A stretch of DNA of 64,000 nt from NCBI GenBank assembly GCA_031213475.1, contig JARUPZ010000026.1, positions 1,318,501 to 1,382,500 of the forward strand, read 5' to 3'. Made by a program: the position numbers and the translations under genes. The notes beneath the pieces are model-generated. The model worked only from the letters and a program-made list of their open reading frames with translations. It searched no databases and was not told the DNA's origin. The first letter of the stretch is position 1; every line of letters begins with the position of its first letter. Source of the stretch: Nereocystis luetkeana. Its lineage: Eukaryota; Sar; Phaeophyceae; Laminariales; Laminariaceae. Of this stretch, positions 35,560-46,755 are shown one piece after another.

Positions 35560-35912
35560 ATGGCCAACACGCTCATATACTCCAAGCAAACGTCTTATTT
35601 GGGACCCGCCGATACCTATCAGCGCTTCAAGCAATACCCTGGTGTGTATTTGTATGGCTCGCGGCGACAAAGGGGTTACTGCCTCAAATGTGAGAACGTT
35701 TCAGAGGACGGCAATCGATGGGCGGCAACGAGAAACTATGATGAGCCAATCGTGCGGCGAGCCCCTTGATCAACTACGGCATGACATGCGCGACGGATGC
35801 TCTGCTGGCTGCTGATACGCTGACCACCTACGGAGTTGAACCTCGGAGTTGCCCATTCTATTCAACCAACAAGCTGGCCGTCGGTTGTGTTCGCCTGCTT
35901 CAGATATTGTAA
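35560..35912 (+). pseudogene. ORF with apparent frameshift, hypothetical protein
   Basis: An ATG frame (MANTLIYSKQTSYLGPAD...) of 69 codons ends in TGA at 35769. The neighbouring frame is open across that point and continues with INYGMTCATDALLAADTLTT to TAA at 35912. Both halves have the same texture, with CLKCENVSEDG in the first and RSCPFYSTNKLAVGC in the second, so one frameshift or a small intron may separate them. No family recognised. I describe the break only. Confidence 0.28.
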
Positions 35913-36284
35913 ATATCCGTCTTTGTCAATCTCCAGTTTGAATATCACATAGTCGCTTTTTCGAGACCCGTAGAACAGGAGATTGCAATCATTAGTATCT
36001 TCAACGCCCAAATCCGAAAACTATTTATATCACAGCGAGAGCACGCGTAGGCAAAAATCCCGGCCTGGGGGTTGCACCAAAGACTGATGCTGAACTACAG
36101 TCTTGCGATATACTTCATGTCGAAGACGGTGTCGTCAATCAGGTTTTTCAAGCCCAGCTTCAACGTTGAGTGAAATCCGATAGTCTTCTCCGTACGCGTT
36201 ACAGTACGAGTGTGATATATTTTACCCTATGAGAGCGCGGTCTTCAGTAGTACACTGCGATGAACGGATGCAACCAGATGCGCT

Positions 36285-36538
36285 TTGTTCGTTTTATAAA
36301 GGATACACCACTAAGTCAGCGCTGACTTTTTGTTCGTTTTATTGAGGATTGACCACCGGGCTACTTAGTCAGCGCTGACTGAGTAGCGCAGTGGTCTATC
36401 CTTTACCAAACGAACGAAAACAAGTACATTTGGGCTCCATACGGCCTCCCGCCGAAATCATCCTCCGGGGTTGATCAAGCCCCTAGTCAGCGTTGACTGA
36501 GAACATCTGTGGACTATCCTTTATAAAACGAACAAAAC
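36285..36538. repeat. Nested palindromic (foldback) element
   Basis: A nearly perfect palindrome of about 87 bp at 36331-36417 is centred on TCAGCGCTGA: 'tgttcgttttattgaggatt' at the left, 'tatcctttaccaaacgaacg' at the right. It lies between a left half-copy (36285-36327, 'ttgttcgttttataaaggat' ... 'gtcagcgctgac') and a right half-copy (36484-36536, 'gtcagcgttgac' ... 'tatcctttataaaacgaaca'). The outer halves are themselves inverted copies. This looks like one palindromic element inserted into, or duplicated within, another. Confidence 0.85.
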
Positions 36539-36539
36539 G

Positions 36540-37830
36540 TACGGGGTTTACTAGTGTGTTCGTAGAGCCCAACCTGGATTCCCTGACTACCACGTATTCT
36601 GATGAGATTCTATATAGTTGTCATATTAGAGGACAGATGTGGAAAGGGAGAGCGGAGCCTAGCTCGCAGCTCGTAGCGGAGAACGCAGTGCTCGAACTCT
36701 CCTCATGAATACACGGCACAATTAACAATAACACCTGCGAAGATATCCGCAACCCCCTACTACTTGTAACCGTCGCTGCTGGAACTATCTAAACGAACAC
36801 GCTTACGGTTGCTCTTGTAACCAGTTTTCTCTTTTTTGGGGGACAACGAAAGACGATATCGGTGACCGACGCTCGTGCTCAGCTTTATGACTGAAAAGAA
36901 ACTCTCGCGCGAGAGTGGGTGCCGCCTCGATGCCTTCAACAGAGTTACGACTCACGTTTGTCCGACAAAATCTCCAGCACCCAGCTTATTCGAACCACTG
37001 TAAATGGCGTCCAACTTACTTGTCATCAGCTGGGTTGATATATGTACGATGTGATATGGCGGTGCTGCCAGGGTACTAAAGTGCTGTACGTTTCGATTTG
37101 TTTGTGCTCGTTCTGATACCCTCGTACATATCCCACTGGTATGACCCAGCCGGTGCTATGGCTTGTATGAGTGAGAGTTACGTAGGAGCAAACAACATTT
37201 CTGTCCAAAATCGCGTATGGTAGGGGTCAAGTGATGTTATCCACGGGAGGAAATCGCCAGTAGTACGCGTACGCTCGCAGAACACATATCGACACCTCGT
37301 GCTAGGCCAGGAATGTTCGTGACGACGACCATAACACCCCCCCGTCGTTGATGATGATTTGGAGAGTTCGGCATCTTCAATACAGAAACAAGCCGTATAA
37401 TAGGCTAAGATATTCCGGAAGTTGGGTTTCACAGGAGGGGCTCATAGACATTCTAGTCACTGCGACGTCTCCTTCGGTCCACACAACGACAGAAGTACCA
37501 GGAGCCAGCACGCGTGCCAGCCCGTTCCCCTGATGCTGAGACCAATACAACAGAACTCTTGGCCTACGGAGGGTCGGCGCCTGAAAAGCAGCCGTGTATT
37601 GCGGAACCGAGACAAACCTTGACCGGGCAGCCCAAGACTCGTTTGTTATCACTGCTAGCATCCCCCGATGTTATGAGAATAACACCCGAAGTGGTGACCA
37701 ACAACATCCCAAACGACGACCCGCTTTACTGCCGACGGCACGGTTTACACCGGTATACCACCCTGAATGGCACATACTCAGAACGAAAAATTAACGCCCC
37801 CGGGTGTGTGGTATACACCGTCATATACGG
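36540..37830. other. Stretch without an assignable gene
   Basis: Open frames at 37377-37661 (minus) and 37514-37936 (plus) overlap and both have plausible composition, but neither starts with ATG and the plus one ends in triplet repeat. Nothing else is seen. Confidence 0.4.
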
Positions 37831-38098
37831 CACAATTACCACGCATACTACTACTAGTAAAAAGCGTAGGGCCACCACTACTCGTACTTCCCCTACTACC
37901 CCCATTACTACTACTCCTACTCTTACTATTTTATAGTACCGCTGCTATCACTACTACTGCGACTCCCCCTCTCCTGTCACCACTACGACATGGGCCTCCA
38001 CCGTTGCCCTGGGCCATACAAACTGAGAACACCAAAAACATATAGGGGAGGGGCACACACCGTAATATACGGCACTACTACTACGCCTACTCCTACTC

Positions 38099-38129
<31 letters not shown>

Positions 38130-38190
38130 ACTACTACTGCTGCTGCTGCTACTTTTACTACTACTACTCCTACTACTACTACTACTACTC
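37803..38190. repeat. Duplicated block with ACT/CTA triplet repeats
   Basis: 'acaccgtcatatacggcaca' near 37819 and 'acaccgtaatatacggcact' near 38058 each lead into long ACT-type triplet runs; the second has about 30 triplets (38077-38190). The block seems duplicated at about 240 bp, with independent triplet expansion. Confidence 0.8.
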
Positions 38191-38648
38191 TGAAAAAAAA
38201 AACTACCACCGCCACCACTCGTACGTTTTTAATTACTCCCGATACGGCTACTCTTGCTACTACTGTAGTACCCAGGGCTGTGAGTTGACTGACTACTTGT
38301 TGTCAGCTAGCTATTAGTTGGCTAGGTATTATAGTTTGTTGCGGCGGTTCCAACCATCCAGTTTTGGTTTCATGTGGGTTTCCTTTCTCGTAGGAAGGCT
38401 TGTTTGGTACGGGGTACGTAATCTCGGGCGACTGCAAGAAGTAGTACGATGCTGTGCGCCTACAGAAGTCTTCTGCAACTCATGGCGCATCAACCCACCG
38501 ACTGTACCGGTGGCGATGGTGGCAGGGCCGGAGGTGCCGGCGGCACTGAGCCTGGTCTGTTGAAAGACTAAACCGCTTCGCTACAACGTCGAAAACGAGA
38601 GACGGCGAGCCAAGCTCCCAATTCCAAGTCTGGGTATGGAATGTGTTC

Positions 38649-38846
38649 ATGATGTACTCGAAGGAGGCACTGGCCAACATCGTCTTTTGCCGTGTTTGCG
38701 AGGCCCTCTTGGGCATTGACAGTGCAGAGGACAGCTACACCTCTCCAATGCAGCTAGGGCAACGCCTCGAGACACAGAGGACAGAGCACAAAGGAGCTTT
38801 AAAATACGGTGGCAGCGGCAGCAGCAACAGCACGCACGAGTATTAA
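38649..38846 (+). CDS. Small ATG-started ORF, 65 codons
   Basis: Starts MMYSKEALANIVFCRVCEALL and ends in a Gly/Ser/Asn-rich tail (GGSGSSNSTHEY). One CxxC-like FCRVC. The upstream plus-strand stretch 38470-38570 is Gly-rich in one frame and might be a preceding exon. No family recognised. Confidence 0.28.
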   Translation: MMYSKEALANIVFCRVCEALLGIDSAEDSYTSPMQLGQRLETQRTEHKGALKYGGSGSSNSTHEY

Positions 38847-38849
38847 GGT

Positions 38850-40390
38850 ATTGGCCGTCACTATCAAATGTAACATCTGTAAGAAACCTCCAAACGTGAA
38901 CGGCATGTCAATGTTTCAGGTGTATCCCAATAATGTTTGATAACATTCGACGAGCTAAAACAAAGCACCTGTTTCGCGTTCAAAACCAAGGGAAGAGCAG
39001 GCCGATTATTCATACTTTTGGAGTGTAAAATGAAGATAAATAGCATATTTATGGCCTCCAGGGGCCTGACTAGCGCCAGGCAACTAGTCAACTACAGTGA
39101 GCTTGTTGGCTGGCTAAAGGCGGGACTCCAGCCGACTCACAGCCCTGGTGCTACCGCTACTGCTGCTGCTGCTGCCACTACTATTTCGACTCCCGTCTTC
39201 ACTTCTTCTACTACTACTGTTATAGGGTCAGAATGTTTCAGATTTTGTACAACAACAGTCGTTTATTTTTCGTATGTTTTCCTCCATTTCATTCAACTGG
39301 TACATCGCTTACGATGAAAAATGTATGGACATCGCGCTGCACTTCTACATTAGAATACAGATGGAATAACATGTGACATACATGGTGCAACTGGTATTCG
39401 GAACCTTTGTCGGCTGTTCCATCACATCTTGTGGGTAGTCGGTTCACGATTTGATATGTATTTTTCTGTGACGGATGTTTTCTCCCTCGCGAAGGTCAGC
39501 AGCAGCACGCCTTCGATATCGTGCCTACTCCTATTGAAAGTGGACGAGGGAGTCGCAGCTTGTGCAGGACAAGGTTGAGGCAAGCGCAAGGGTGCTTGGG
39601 TTAGACAAATCCGTATCCGACCAGTTGCCTATTAAGAGCACACAACACAATACCCTCCAACGACGCAACGAAATATGGGTGAGACCAGGGGTCGGTGCAG
39701 GAGGCCTCATCCACAAAATCCAATACTTACGTAACATAATCTAGGACATTGAGACAGACTACTCCAGTAGTATTTTTTTCTGTCGAAAGTATTAGGTCTG
39801 AGGCGGTCTAAGGTGAGCAATTTTACTTGCAACATATTCGAACCGAACACCAAGCAAACCAAAATGATTTTGGTCAGCTGTTCGTAAGGCCTCGAAGATG
39901 ACATCCAAAACAGATGACGTCTGAGTCGGGGAAACGGCGGGGAGTTTGGTCGGGGAAACAATACCTGCCGCTTAGCTAGAACCAGCCTGTATCGTTTTAC
40001 CGTGTACTTTTAGGAATTTGCTACTTGTTTTGGAGTCGGAGTTTCTTTCTGCCACGGGCCACCAATCTCTCCCCTCTGTTATCTGTATGCACCACGCTTC
40101 AGGCCCGGGTAAGTTTTGTACAGACAACAGTTATTTTACTTCTGTTGATTATGTGGCTTTTCCTTTGACTATGAAGATCTGGTTACTTTGGAATATAATT
40201 TGTTGACAACTTCCTATATTTATATTTCTTGTTTCTCTTCGCAAATATATTGTTGTTGTTGTTGTCCTCACATTAACTCACAATACAATGCAGTCCTTGG
40301 TCGTAGGACAGGCTCCAATAACTGTGGAGTGGAAGAAATACCTCAAGAAAAATTGAGGCCAAACCAAAAACAAGCATACGCACTCCACCA
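38850..40390. other. Stretch without an assignable gene
   Basis: Open frames of 60-126 codons on both strands, one with a Thr/Ala triplet run near 39.15-39.21 kb. No motif, no splice pair. I see no gene. Confidence 0.45.
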
Positions 40391-40392
40391 CT

Positions 40393-40883
40393 AACAACAT
40401 ATTCGCCTGATTGAGAGCGTAGTATCTGATTGAGAGCGAGATTGCGCGATACGCTGTAGTAGCCGGACTACCGCTGAGAGGTGGAGCTTGATGTGTAGCT
40501 TGAATTAAAGGGCTAGCCCGTAGCTTCAAGCCGATACCCTGGTCATCGTGTGGGAGTTTCTCGTTCTGGAGCTACAGCCGGGAGCAGAAGCTACAGTAGT
40601 AGAGCCCAACGCCCGAGGCGAAACAGTTTGAGGCAGGAATAGCCAATCTGGGGAAATCTAGCAACTTGTCTAGCTCCTAGCTGCAGCATCCGATGACGAT
40701 GACACGCATATAATATGCTCGCGACGCTGCTGACGAGACGTTCAATTTGCGCCGCTTCTTGGACTAGCCCGTCCCCTACTTACCAAGAAATGGCAAGAAG
40801 AGGCGTCTGGATCCGAAATTTCAATTTATTTGGCTCTCGCTCTCAATCAGATACTTCGCTCTCAATCAGGCGAATATGTTGTT
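40393..40883. mobile_element. Non-autonomous DNA transposon with about 48 bp terminal inverted repeats
   Basis: Left end AACAACATATTCGCCTGATT then 'gagagcgtagtatctgattgagagcgaga'. Right end is its inverted copy with one or two changes, finishing 'caggcgaatatgttgtt'. Each TIR holds two copies of TGATTGAGAGCG, so the ends are internally repeated. Size 491 bp, no ORF that could be a transposase. The near-identity of the TIRs suggests fairly recent activity. Superfamily not assigned because I cannot delimit a target-site duplication. Confidence 0.85.
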
Positions 40884-40904
40884 CCACTGCGGATACCAGG
40901 GAAG

Positions 40905-41100
40905 CAAAACGGAGACTAATAATAGCTGACAAAAACCTAAAAAAGAAGACGAAGCGAAGCAAAAAAAACATACAAAAAAAAAACAGAAGCAGATAGCAAA
41001 ACGCAAAAAAAGGCAAAACGGACCATACCAACAAAGACACAAAGAGGTACAAACGGGAATAAAAGAACAATGAAAAAAAAGGGACAAAAAAGCGATAATC
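40905..41100. repeat. A-rich stretch 1
   Basis: Purine-rich with many A-runs ('aaagaagacgaagcgaagca', 'caaagacacaaagagg'). A similar stretch is at 49895-50050, sharing 'acaaagacacaaa' and 'gaagacgacgaagca'-like text. Confidence 0.6.
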
Positions 41101-41330
41101 ACGGGCGGGGGGATATATCTGCGTTGCTGAGGACCTGGTGTGTGTTGTTCTCTTCGAATACGATGACATAACATCAGAGTCTCTACTCTCGTTAGGCCAC
41201 TCCAATACACTGATATTGTGTCGCAGTAGTGGCAGCCCCAAACTTGTACCAGGAATCTCTCCATAATCAACGGGCAGCATGGACACTGGATGCTAACCAT
41301 CGACAGATTGAATATATCGCGTAACAACGA

Positions 41331-41540
41331 TTGAAGGACACACACCACCACTTCAACTACACTATACTACATATGCTACTACTACTGATACTACTCCAAG
41401 GACAATGTCGGCAAAACTGCGTCCATGATACTACAGTACAAACAAATATCGATACAATATTTACCAGTACTATACTCCTTCTCCTCCACATACTGGGGTC
41501 TCTACTGGTATTCATACCGCTACCATTACCAAACTAGTAT
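41331..41540. repeat. ACT/ACC triplet-rich, low-complexity stretch
   Basis: Irregular 'actacta' and 'ctcctac' triplets giving a Leu-rich frame. No gene is inferred. Confidence 0.5.
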
Positions 41541-41611
41541 CACATATTTAGGTGTGGTGACCCTGACTTTTGTCCCCTACTTATAGAGTCCTGATTCCTT
41601 CACCGGGGTTG

Positions 41612-42127
41612 TCAACTAGCCGTCAAGAAACCGTTACGATTCTTGCGACTGGCGGGGCTCCTCAACTCTTCTAGGACTGCAGTCCCGATCTGGGGGCACC
41701 AATTGGAGTGCTTCGTCCTTAAATGGGGCTGCAGTCCTACACGGCTCAGCGAAGCTGTCGTTGGGATGTATCCTGTGCTTTGAGCCAGCTTTCGACCTGC
41801 ATCTAGACCATGGCTTCGTTCGTCTTGAAAAAATCGTCTTATTGACAAGATGTCGCTTCGGGTGGGGATTTTAGATTCGAAAGCAAGTAAGTGAGGAAAT
41901 CCTAAAAAAAATGTCTTCGTACGTGCCTCACGTTCTTCACATGCACCACTACTTACTGCCGTTGTCACCTTCGGTACGACGCGCTTTTACATCTATCTGG
42001 TAGGGCAGACCGAAACGACTCACAAACTGGGCGGGTGTCGATACAACGGAACACAGGAAGGCGTTTGACGTGGAAGAGTTTTGTTCTGCTTCGATGCGGA
42101 GATAGGGCTGGTTCTTCTGTGGCTCTC
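41612..42127 (-). CDS. Two-exon 3' end of a gene, hypothetical protein
   Basis: Exon 42127-41957 follows 'cacaacacatcatcag' and ends GGCA/GTAAGT in phase 1. Exon 41901-41612 follows 'cattttttttag', completes an Arg codon and ends in TGA. The intron is only 55 bp. The joined frame of about 153 codons has balanced, clearly protein-like composition: PYLRIEAEQNSS, QFVSRFGLPYQIDVK, then RSDILSIRRFFQDERSHG and a basic C-terminus (RKNRNGFLTAS). The splice phases match without adjustment, which makes this one of the best models here. The upstream exon and start were not found. No family recognised. Confidence 0.55.
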
Positions 42128-42779
42128 CTGATGATGTGTTGTGAACAGGTAACACCAGGCATCACCCGAGATTTCGTCTCAACTCGTCGTCTGTGATGGT
42201 GCAAATAGATAGTGTGAGAACCGTAGCGACCACAACCCGCCACTGGTACTACTGACAAAACTGGCAAATTCTTATGTATACGTAGGCATTTCAAGTTGTG
42301 GCAAACCAAAAATCTGAAGGCTCGCCCGTTTTTACGTCTCTCTTTGTCGAATAGGTAGGGCGTCGTTGATAAATAATTTTACGCCAAGCGCAAAATTCCA
42401 CGGCAATTAATTGCGAATCTGGTGCTGCTTGACATATTATATGTTTTCTCTGTAATGTTTATTACTTTGAGGTGTCAATACTACTTTAACGACAAGCAAG
42501 GCGAGTTTCAAAACAACGCCAGATAATCGGGTTCGCTTTTTCTTGCGGTAAACGTGCAACTATAAATAAATAATATAATATCGAGTTAATAATGGATAAT
42601 ATCCCTTATTAAATATACAAAAAAGATTGTACGGGCGGAATCCAAGAATAGAACCATATTTTTATTACGTAAGTACTCCGTACTAGGTAGGGTACATACA
42701 ACGGACTTGCAGCCCACAACTCGACGCAGCATGCCAAGAATACAACCAAGAATGCCGGGCGAGGTTCTGGACTGTCACG

Positions 42780-43112
42780 ATGACCACGCCAGAGGCGATG
42801 CGACGTGCACCTCACCCAGACCCGACAACTGTCAGAGGCAACGGCCGCTCCGACCCCTTCAGTGTATGCTACAACCGATTTGTTTTTCATCTGCCACGCC
42901 ATCACACAATATTGCGTGCACCAGACGCTTTTCACTTGGTGGTCTATACAGTGCTGATCAACACTTTACAGCAAATGGCGCACTTCATTAGGGGTGGTCA
43001 TGTATTCTGCACTCTAACGCGTTCCCCACCTCAGATTCCTGCGGCTGCACATCGTTGCTCCAAACATCATGCACTACGCGAAATAAACTTAATTCAGCTG
43101 ACCGAAGCCTAA
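42780..43112 (+). CDS. ATG-started ORF, 110 codons, hypothetical protein
   Basis: Starts MTTPEAMRRAPHPDPTT and ends NLIQLTEA. Contains FSVCYNRFVFHLPRHH and a hydrophobic stretch FHLVVYTVLINTL, perhaps one membrane span. His-rich, with four Cys. It overlaps another open frame (42707-42991) and a minus-strand frame, so the choice rests on the ATG and composition. No family recognised. Confidence 0.38.
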   Translation: MTTPEAMRRAPHPDPTTVRGNGRSDPFSVCYNRFVFHLPRHHTILRAPDAFHLVVYTVLINTLQQMAHFIRGGHVFCTLTRSPPQIPAAAHRCSKHHALREINLIQLTEA

Positions 43113-43119
43113 TGGGTAG

Positions 43120-43760
43120 GGTACGACGTGTACTGTCGCAATGTGGGAGACTAGATTTTCCAATGGTTTAGGAGGTTAAGGTCCTTCACGAGATGGCCGG
43201 TGGAGATATTACCAGCCTTTTGTCAACCCCCCTATGCTGAACTACAGTCGTATGGGGAAGCTAGACGGATGGAAGCCGAGAGGTTACCATGAACGCGCAC
43301 GTGAAAACTGTATGAGTCTTCATACAATATAAGCGTGGGGACCGAGATCTCCTATTATTCGGGTTTTCGGCCCGAAGATAGAAGCTGGTAGTCGTCAATA
43401 CCAAACAACCAATATCACCGGCTCCGGAAGAAATCTCTATTTATTTAGTGGATCCAACACATACTTAGGTTCGTTTGGACGACCAGTGCTCCAGTAGACG
43501 TCGATCATTTGACTACGAGGCCCCTGACTTGAGTACCTCCCAACCTCTCCCGAAAAATGGCTCCCGCACCAACCTCATTGCCTTCCGATGGATATTCTGA
43601 TATCCCAGGTATACGCAGCAGTCATTTTTCGAATCAGCTTGCCATTCTGACAATGTTGGGCTAAGAAGCCACCTTCAGCAAACATTTCGGGTGAAGCGTG
43701 CTACCCCTGTCGGAGCACGCGTCGTATACGATGTTGGGATTTAAATAGAAAAACACCCGT
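43120..43760. other. Stretch without an assignable gene
   Basis: No open frame above 60 codons and no repeat noticed. Confidence 0.5.
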
Positions 43761-43767
43761 GGCCAAC

Positions 43768-44007
43768 TCAGTGAACCACACTCAACATAGGCAGGCCGTA
43801 TTCTCTGTGAATTCCGTTCAGTACGTCCTTAAGGTGTTTCTCGAAAACAACCACCACGGGCATGGCCTCACTTTTTTTGTCATCGAGGAAAGAGGGTGCT
43901 ATTTTTTTTGTCCTCCTTCGTGCACCAGATAGATACAGTGGAAGTAGAGCAATCACAAAATAACGCCATGAACGGCTTCCCTCCAATCGGAAAACAAAAA
44001 AAATCAA
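43768..44007 (-). CDS. Candidate terminal exon, unknown protein
   Basis: About 50 coding-looking codons end the frame: KKIAPSFLDDKKSEAMPVV and FEKHLKDVLNGIHREYGLPM, stop at 43768. The upstream half is hydrophobic and may be intron, since a pyrimidine-rich 'ctctacttccactgtatcta' precedes it. No ATG in the open part. The opposite strand (43896-44210) is also open. Confidence 0.3.
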   Translation of the reverse strand: MIFFVFRLEGSRSWRYFVIALLPLYLSGARRRTKKIAPSFLDDKKSEAMPVVVVFEKHLKDVLNGIHREYGLPMLSVVH

Positions 44008-44636
44008 GCTTATTTCACTTGACTACGAGACTCGTACAAACGCCGAGACAATGTTACCCCAAACAAAATGTTTACGCCTGGGACATTTTTCGAACCGCAA
44101 GCATATCGATGTGGATGAACCCCGTTTTCATTGACAAAAATCTAGTATGGAGCTTAGACATATATATGCCAATGGGAAAGCGAAGAATAAATATAATGTT
44201 TGAGTTTTAAAGATACCCTCCATAGTTTTTCAGAACACTCTTCTTCCTATAGGCCCGTTCAGAAAAAACTGTAGTTCCAAACTTCTTATGGAAAACCCGA
44301 AACAAACAAATCTGGGTACAATGTTCGGCTAACATCAGCTTGAGAAAGGCTCAACTCGATCTTTCGTTCGAAACGGCGAAATCTCGAGTCCTTGACAGAC
44401 ATCGATCGACAAAACGAACGACGTCGTCATGAATTCTCAACAGGGTGCGCTCGTTAGGGTCTCCGACACACCCGAGGGTCACCGTCTTCACACCATGGCC
44501 GTCTGTTCTCACTTCTGGTATTTTCATCGTGGCCGATCAAACCTTGCTCGGAAGAAAAATTGATCTATACACTAGTACCGCTGGGGACATATTGAGACAC
44601 CGGTCCTTTTAGAGTGGGAGAATGTCGCGACAGGAC

Positions 44637-44864
44637 CTACTTATTCGGATGGAGTTCTGTTGATTTATGGACTCCCTGCTCCTGATCTCTCTTTTGACTC
44701 CTCCTGATGCTCCATCGGTGCAAGCCTGTTGACAAGTTTTTTGGCGTCGCTTCGCTGGCATTCGCAACTGGGTGCCAAGCGGACACAAACATTTCTATTC
44801 GTGATTTTTGTTGTCGTCGCCGATTGCGCGGAACCTTTCTACCTTTTATAAAACCATGAAGCAA
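44637..44864 (-). CDS. Candidate terminal exon, basic protein
   Basis: 75 open codons ending in TAG with GRKVPRNRRRQQKSRIEMF, AWHPVANASEATPKNLS and SIRRSQKRDQEQGVHKS. Strongly basic. No ATG at the start (opens on TTG/CTT), so it would be an internal or last exon, or an ORF from the internal Met. No family recognised. Confidence 0.3.
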   Translation of the reverse strand: MLHGFIKGRKVPRNRRRQQKSRIEMFVSAWHPVANASEATPKNLSTGLHRWSIRRSQKRDQEQGVHKSTELHPNK

Positions 44865-45487
44865 ATACCGAGCAAAGGAACATTCTAGACAAGGGTGGTT
44901 TCCGTGATAAATTACTACTCCGACTGACCGGGGGGGTGGGAGAAGAGACGGGGTAGCTGTAAATATCAGTATGTGGTATTGGTAAACTGCATTTCATCAG
45001 CAAAAACAACAAAGAGCCGTGCCGACGATACCAGAATGGCGGAGGACATAATATAATATGTTTAATATACCCGCGGTGCCTTCGAGCTGGGCCGTCAGTT
45101 GAGATGAATGACCCTACGATCGTAAGCAACAGTTTCAAACCAGCAGATAATTACACCAAACACATCGCCGCACGTTTCGGAGGGTGCAATTCCTCTGGTG
45201 TCCACTGGATAATATAGGGCCCAACGTCGACAAACAAACGCTAACACGCTCTTTTCGATCTGGTTGGGCTTCCGGGTCGTATTTGATCGGGTTCAATCGA
45301 AAACGTGCGGTCGACCATTTATTTCCTGTATCTAGGTGCCAGTGATGGCCGTCATGATGACTGTTTTCGAAGCAGCAGGCCTCACCGCATCTGAAACAAA
45401 TCGGAGCCCATGTTGCTGCGACACCAAATAAGGCACCCCAAACGTCGCCGCTCGTGATCTAAAAAACGGGCCCGACGTGTAGACAAA

Positions 45488-45640
45488 CGATGCAGAATTC
45501 GTACCTGGGCAGTTTTGTCGTCGCAAGCGCGGGCAGTATGTCAGAGATCACACAAAGGATCCGACTGGCGTGGGCATGCTATAATCATTTCAAACGAGAG
45601 CTGTATTCATCAACGCCCAACTGGTACCTATTATTTCACT
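45488..45640 (+). mobile_element. LINE fragment, region just after the reverse transcriptase palm
   Basis: The plus strand encodes YLGSFVVASAGSMSEITQR followed by IRLAWACYNHFKRELY. This matches the well-conserved segment of jockey-like LINE proteins that follows the YADD block ('YLGS...EI..RI..A...F...'). The frame is broken just upstream (the 'QTNDAEF' codons are in another frame). The similarity stops abruptly around 45.62 kb. Only about 50 codons survive, so this is a relic. It is a different copy from the LINE at 50.2-52.7 kb, which is on the other strand. Confidence 0.65.
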
Positions 45641-46198
45641 GGTCGTCAATTCCCAAGCCTGGACTCCTTTCGGGCATTATAATTCAAGTACTTCAACTAT
45701 TTATTGTGCCAAATGGGGTTGCACGAGCCTTTACCTCCCTAACCGGCCCGAAACTTAGAGAGTCAGGCAAGTAGATACCAGGGGTGCGTTCATATATGTC
45801 ACCAACACTGTCGACACCGACGGCCGCCGTAAACACTTTATTGCATTCTTCGAAATGCACCAGGGTCTCATTTCGAACAGCACCCCAAATACAGCCGTAG
45901 TCATCTCATACTCTACAGCCCTTCATCATCTCGGCGGCAATAATATCGTTTCTGGTCATCACTTCGTACCAGCAACTAACTGGGAGCGCTGTGAAACTTC
46001 GATAGCGAGTTGCAGAGAGGTACCCAGGCACAGTATCAAACAAAGCGTGATGGCGTGTCCTGCTGTACGAAGCAGGTGATGCATGTGTGCAGCAAGGCGC
46101 GAGCCGTCTCAGACTCAATGCTTAGAACCAAATCTTCACACTCGACTAGGCTGCATGAGTAAGCGGGTTTCAATCCCTTTCCACACATGTTGCCCGAG

Positions 46199-46200
46199 GA

Positions 46201-46250
<50 letters not shown>
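46199..46250. repeat. (TA)n microsatellite
   Basis: About 18 TA dinucleotides, one GT interruption, then six more. Confidence 0.95.
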
Positions 46251-46440
46251 TGAAGTTGGATATTTATTTAGCAATGGTCCTTTGTCCTGCGTATTGTTTT
46301 GGTTATTTCCACACTCGGTATGACCGCCAGAAGGTCTGGTTATCGGTATGTGCGCCTTGCACTCGTATGATAACCAAAGGAGCAAACGCTCTCGTTGTAC
46401 GTTTTAACACATTATCCCCTAATACTTTCAGGTTTGCACC

Positions 46441-46725
46441 CACCAATGTACACCAGAGCAGTCTCACCAACCAATGATTCCTGAGACTGATTTGGAACGT
46501 TAGCGACCCACCAATGTATACCAGCGCAGTCCCACCAACCTATGATCCCCGAGACTGATTTGGAGCGTTAGCGACCCACCAATGTACCAGCGCAGTCCCA
46601 CAAACCAATGATTCCCGAGACTGATCTGGAGCGGTAGCGACTGACCAATATACAAGCGCAGTCCCACTAATCTATGACTCTCGAGACTGATTTGGATCGG
46701 TAGCGACCCCCCAATAGTGTACCAG
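46441..46725 (+). repeat. 67 bp satellite, left block (four and a half units)
   Basis: Anchors 'ccaatgta' start at 46443, 46511, 46579, 46645 and 46711 (steps 68, 68, 66, 66). Units share 'gcagtcccaccaaccaatga', 'ttcccgagactgatttggag' and 'cggtagcgacc'. Related to the array at 47880-48505. Confidence 0.9.
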
Positions 46726-46755
46726 CGTTGGGTGTGCTGAGTGTTTTTTTCCGTG

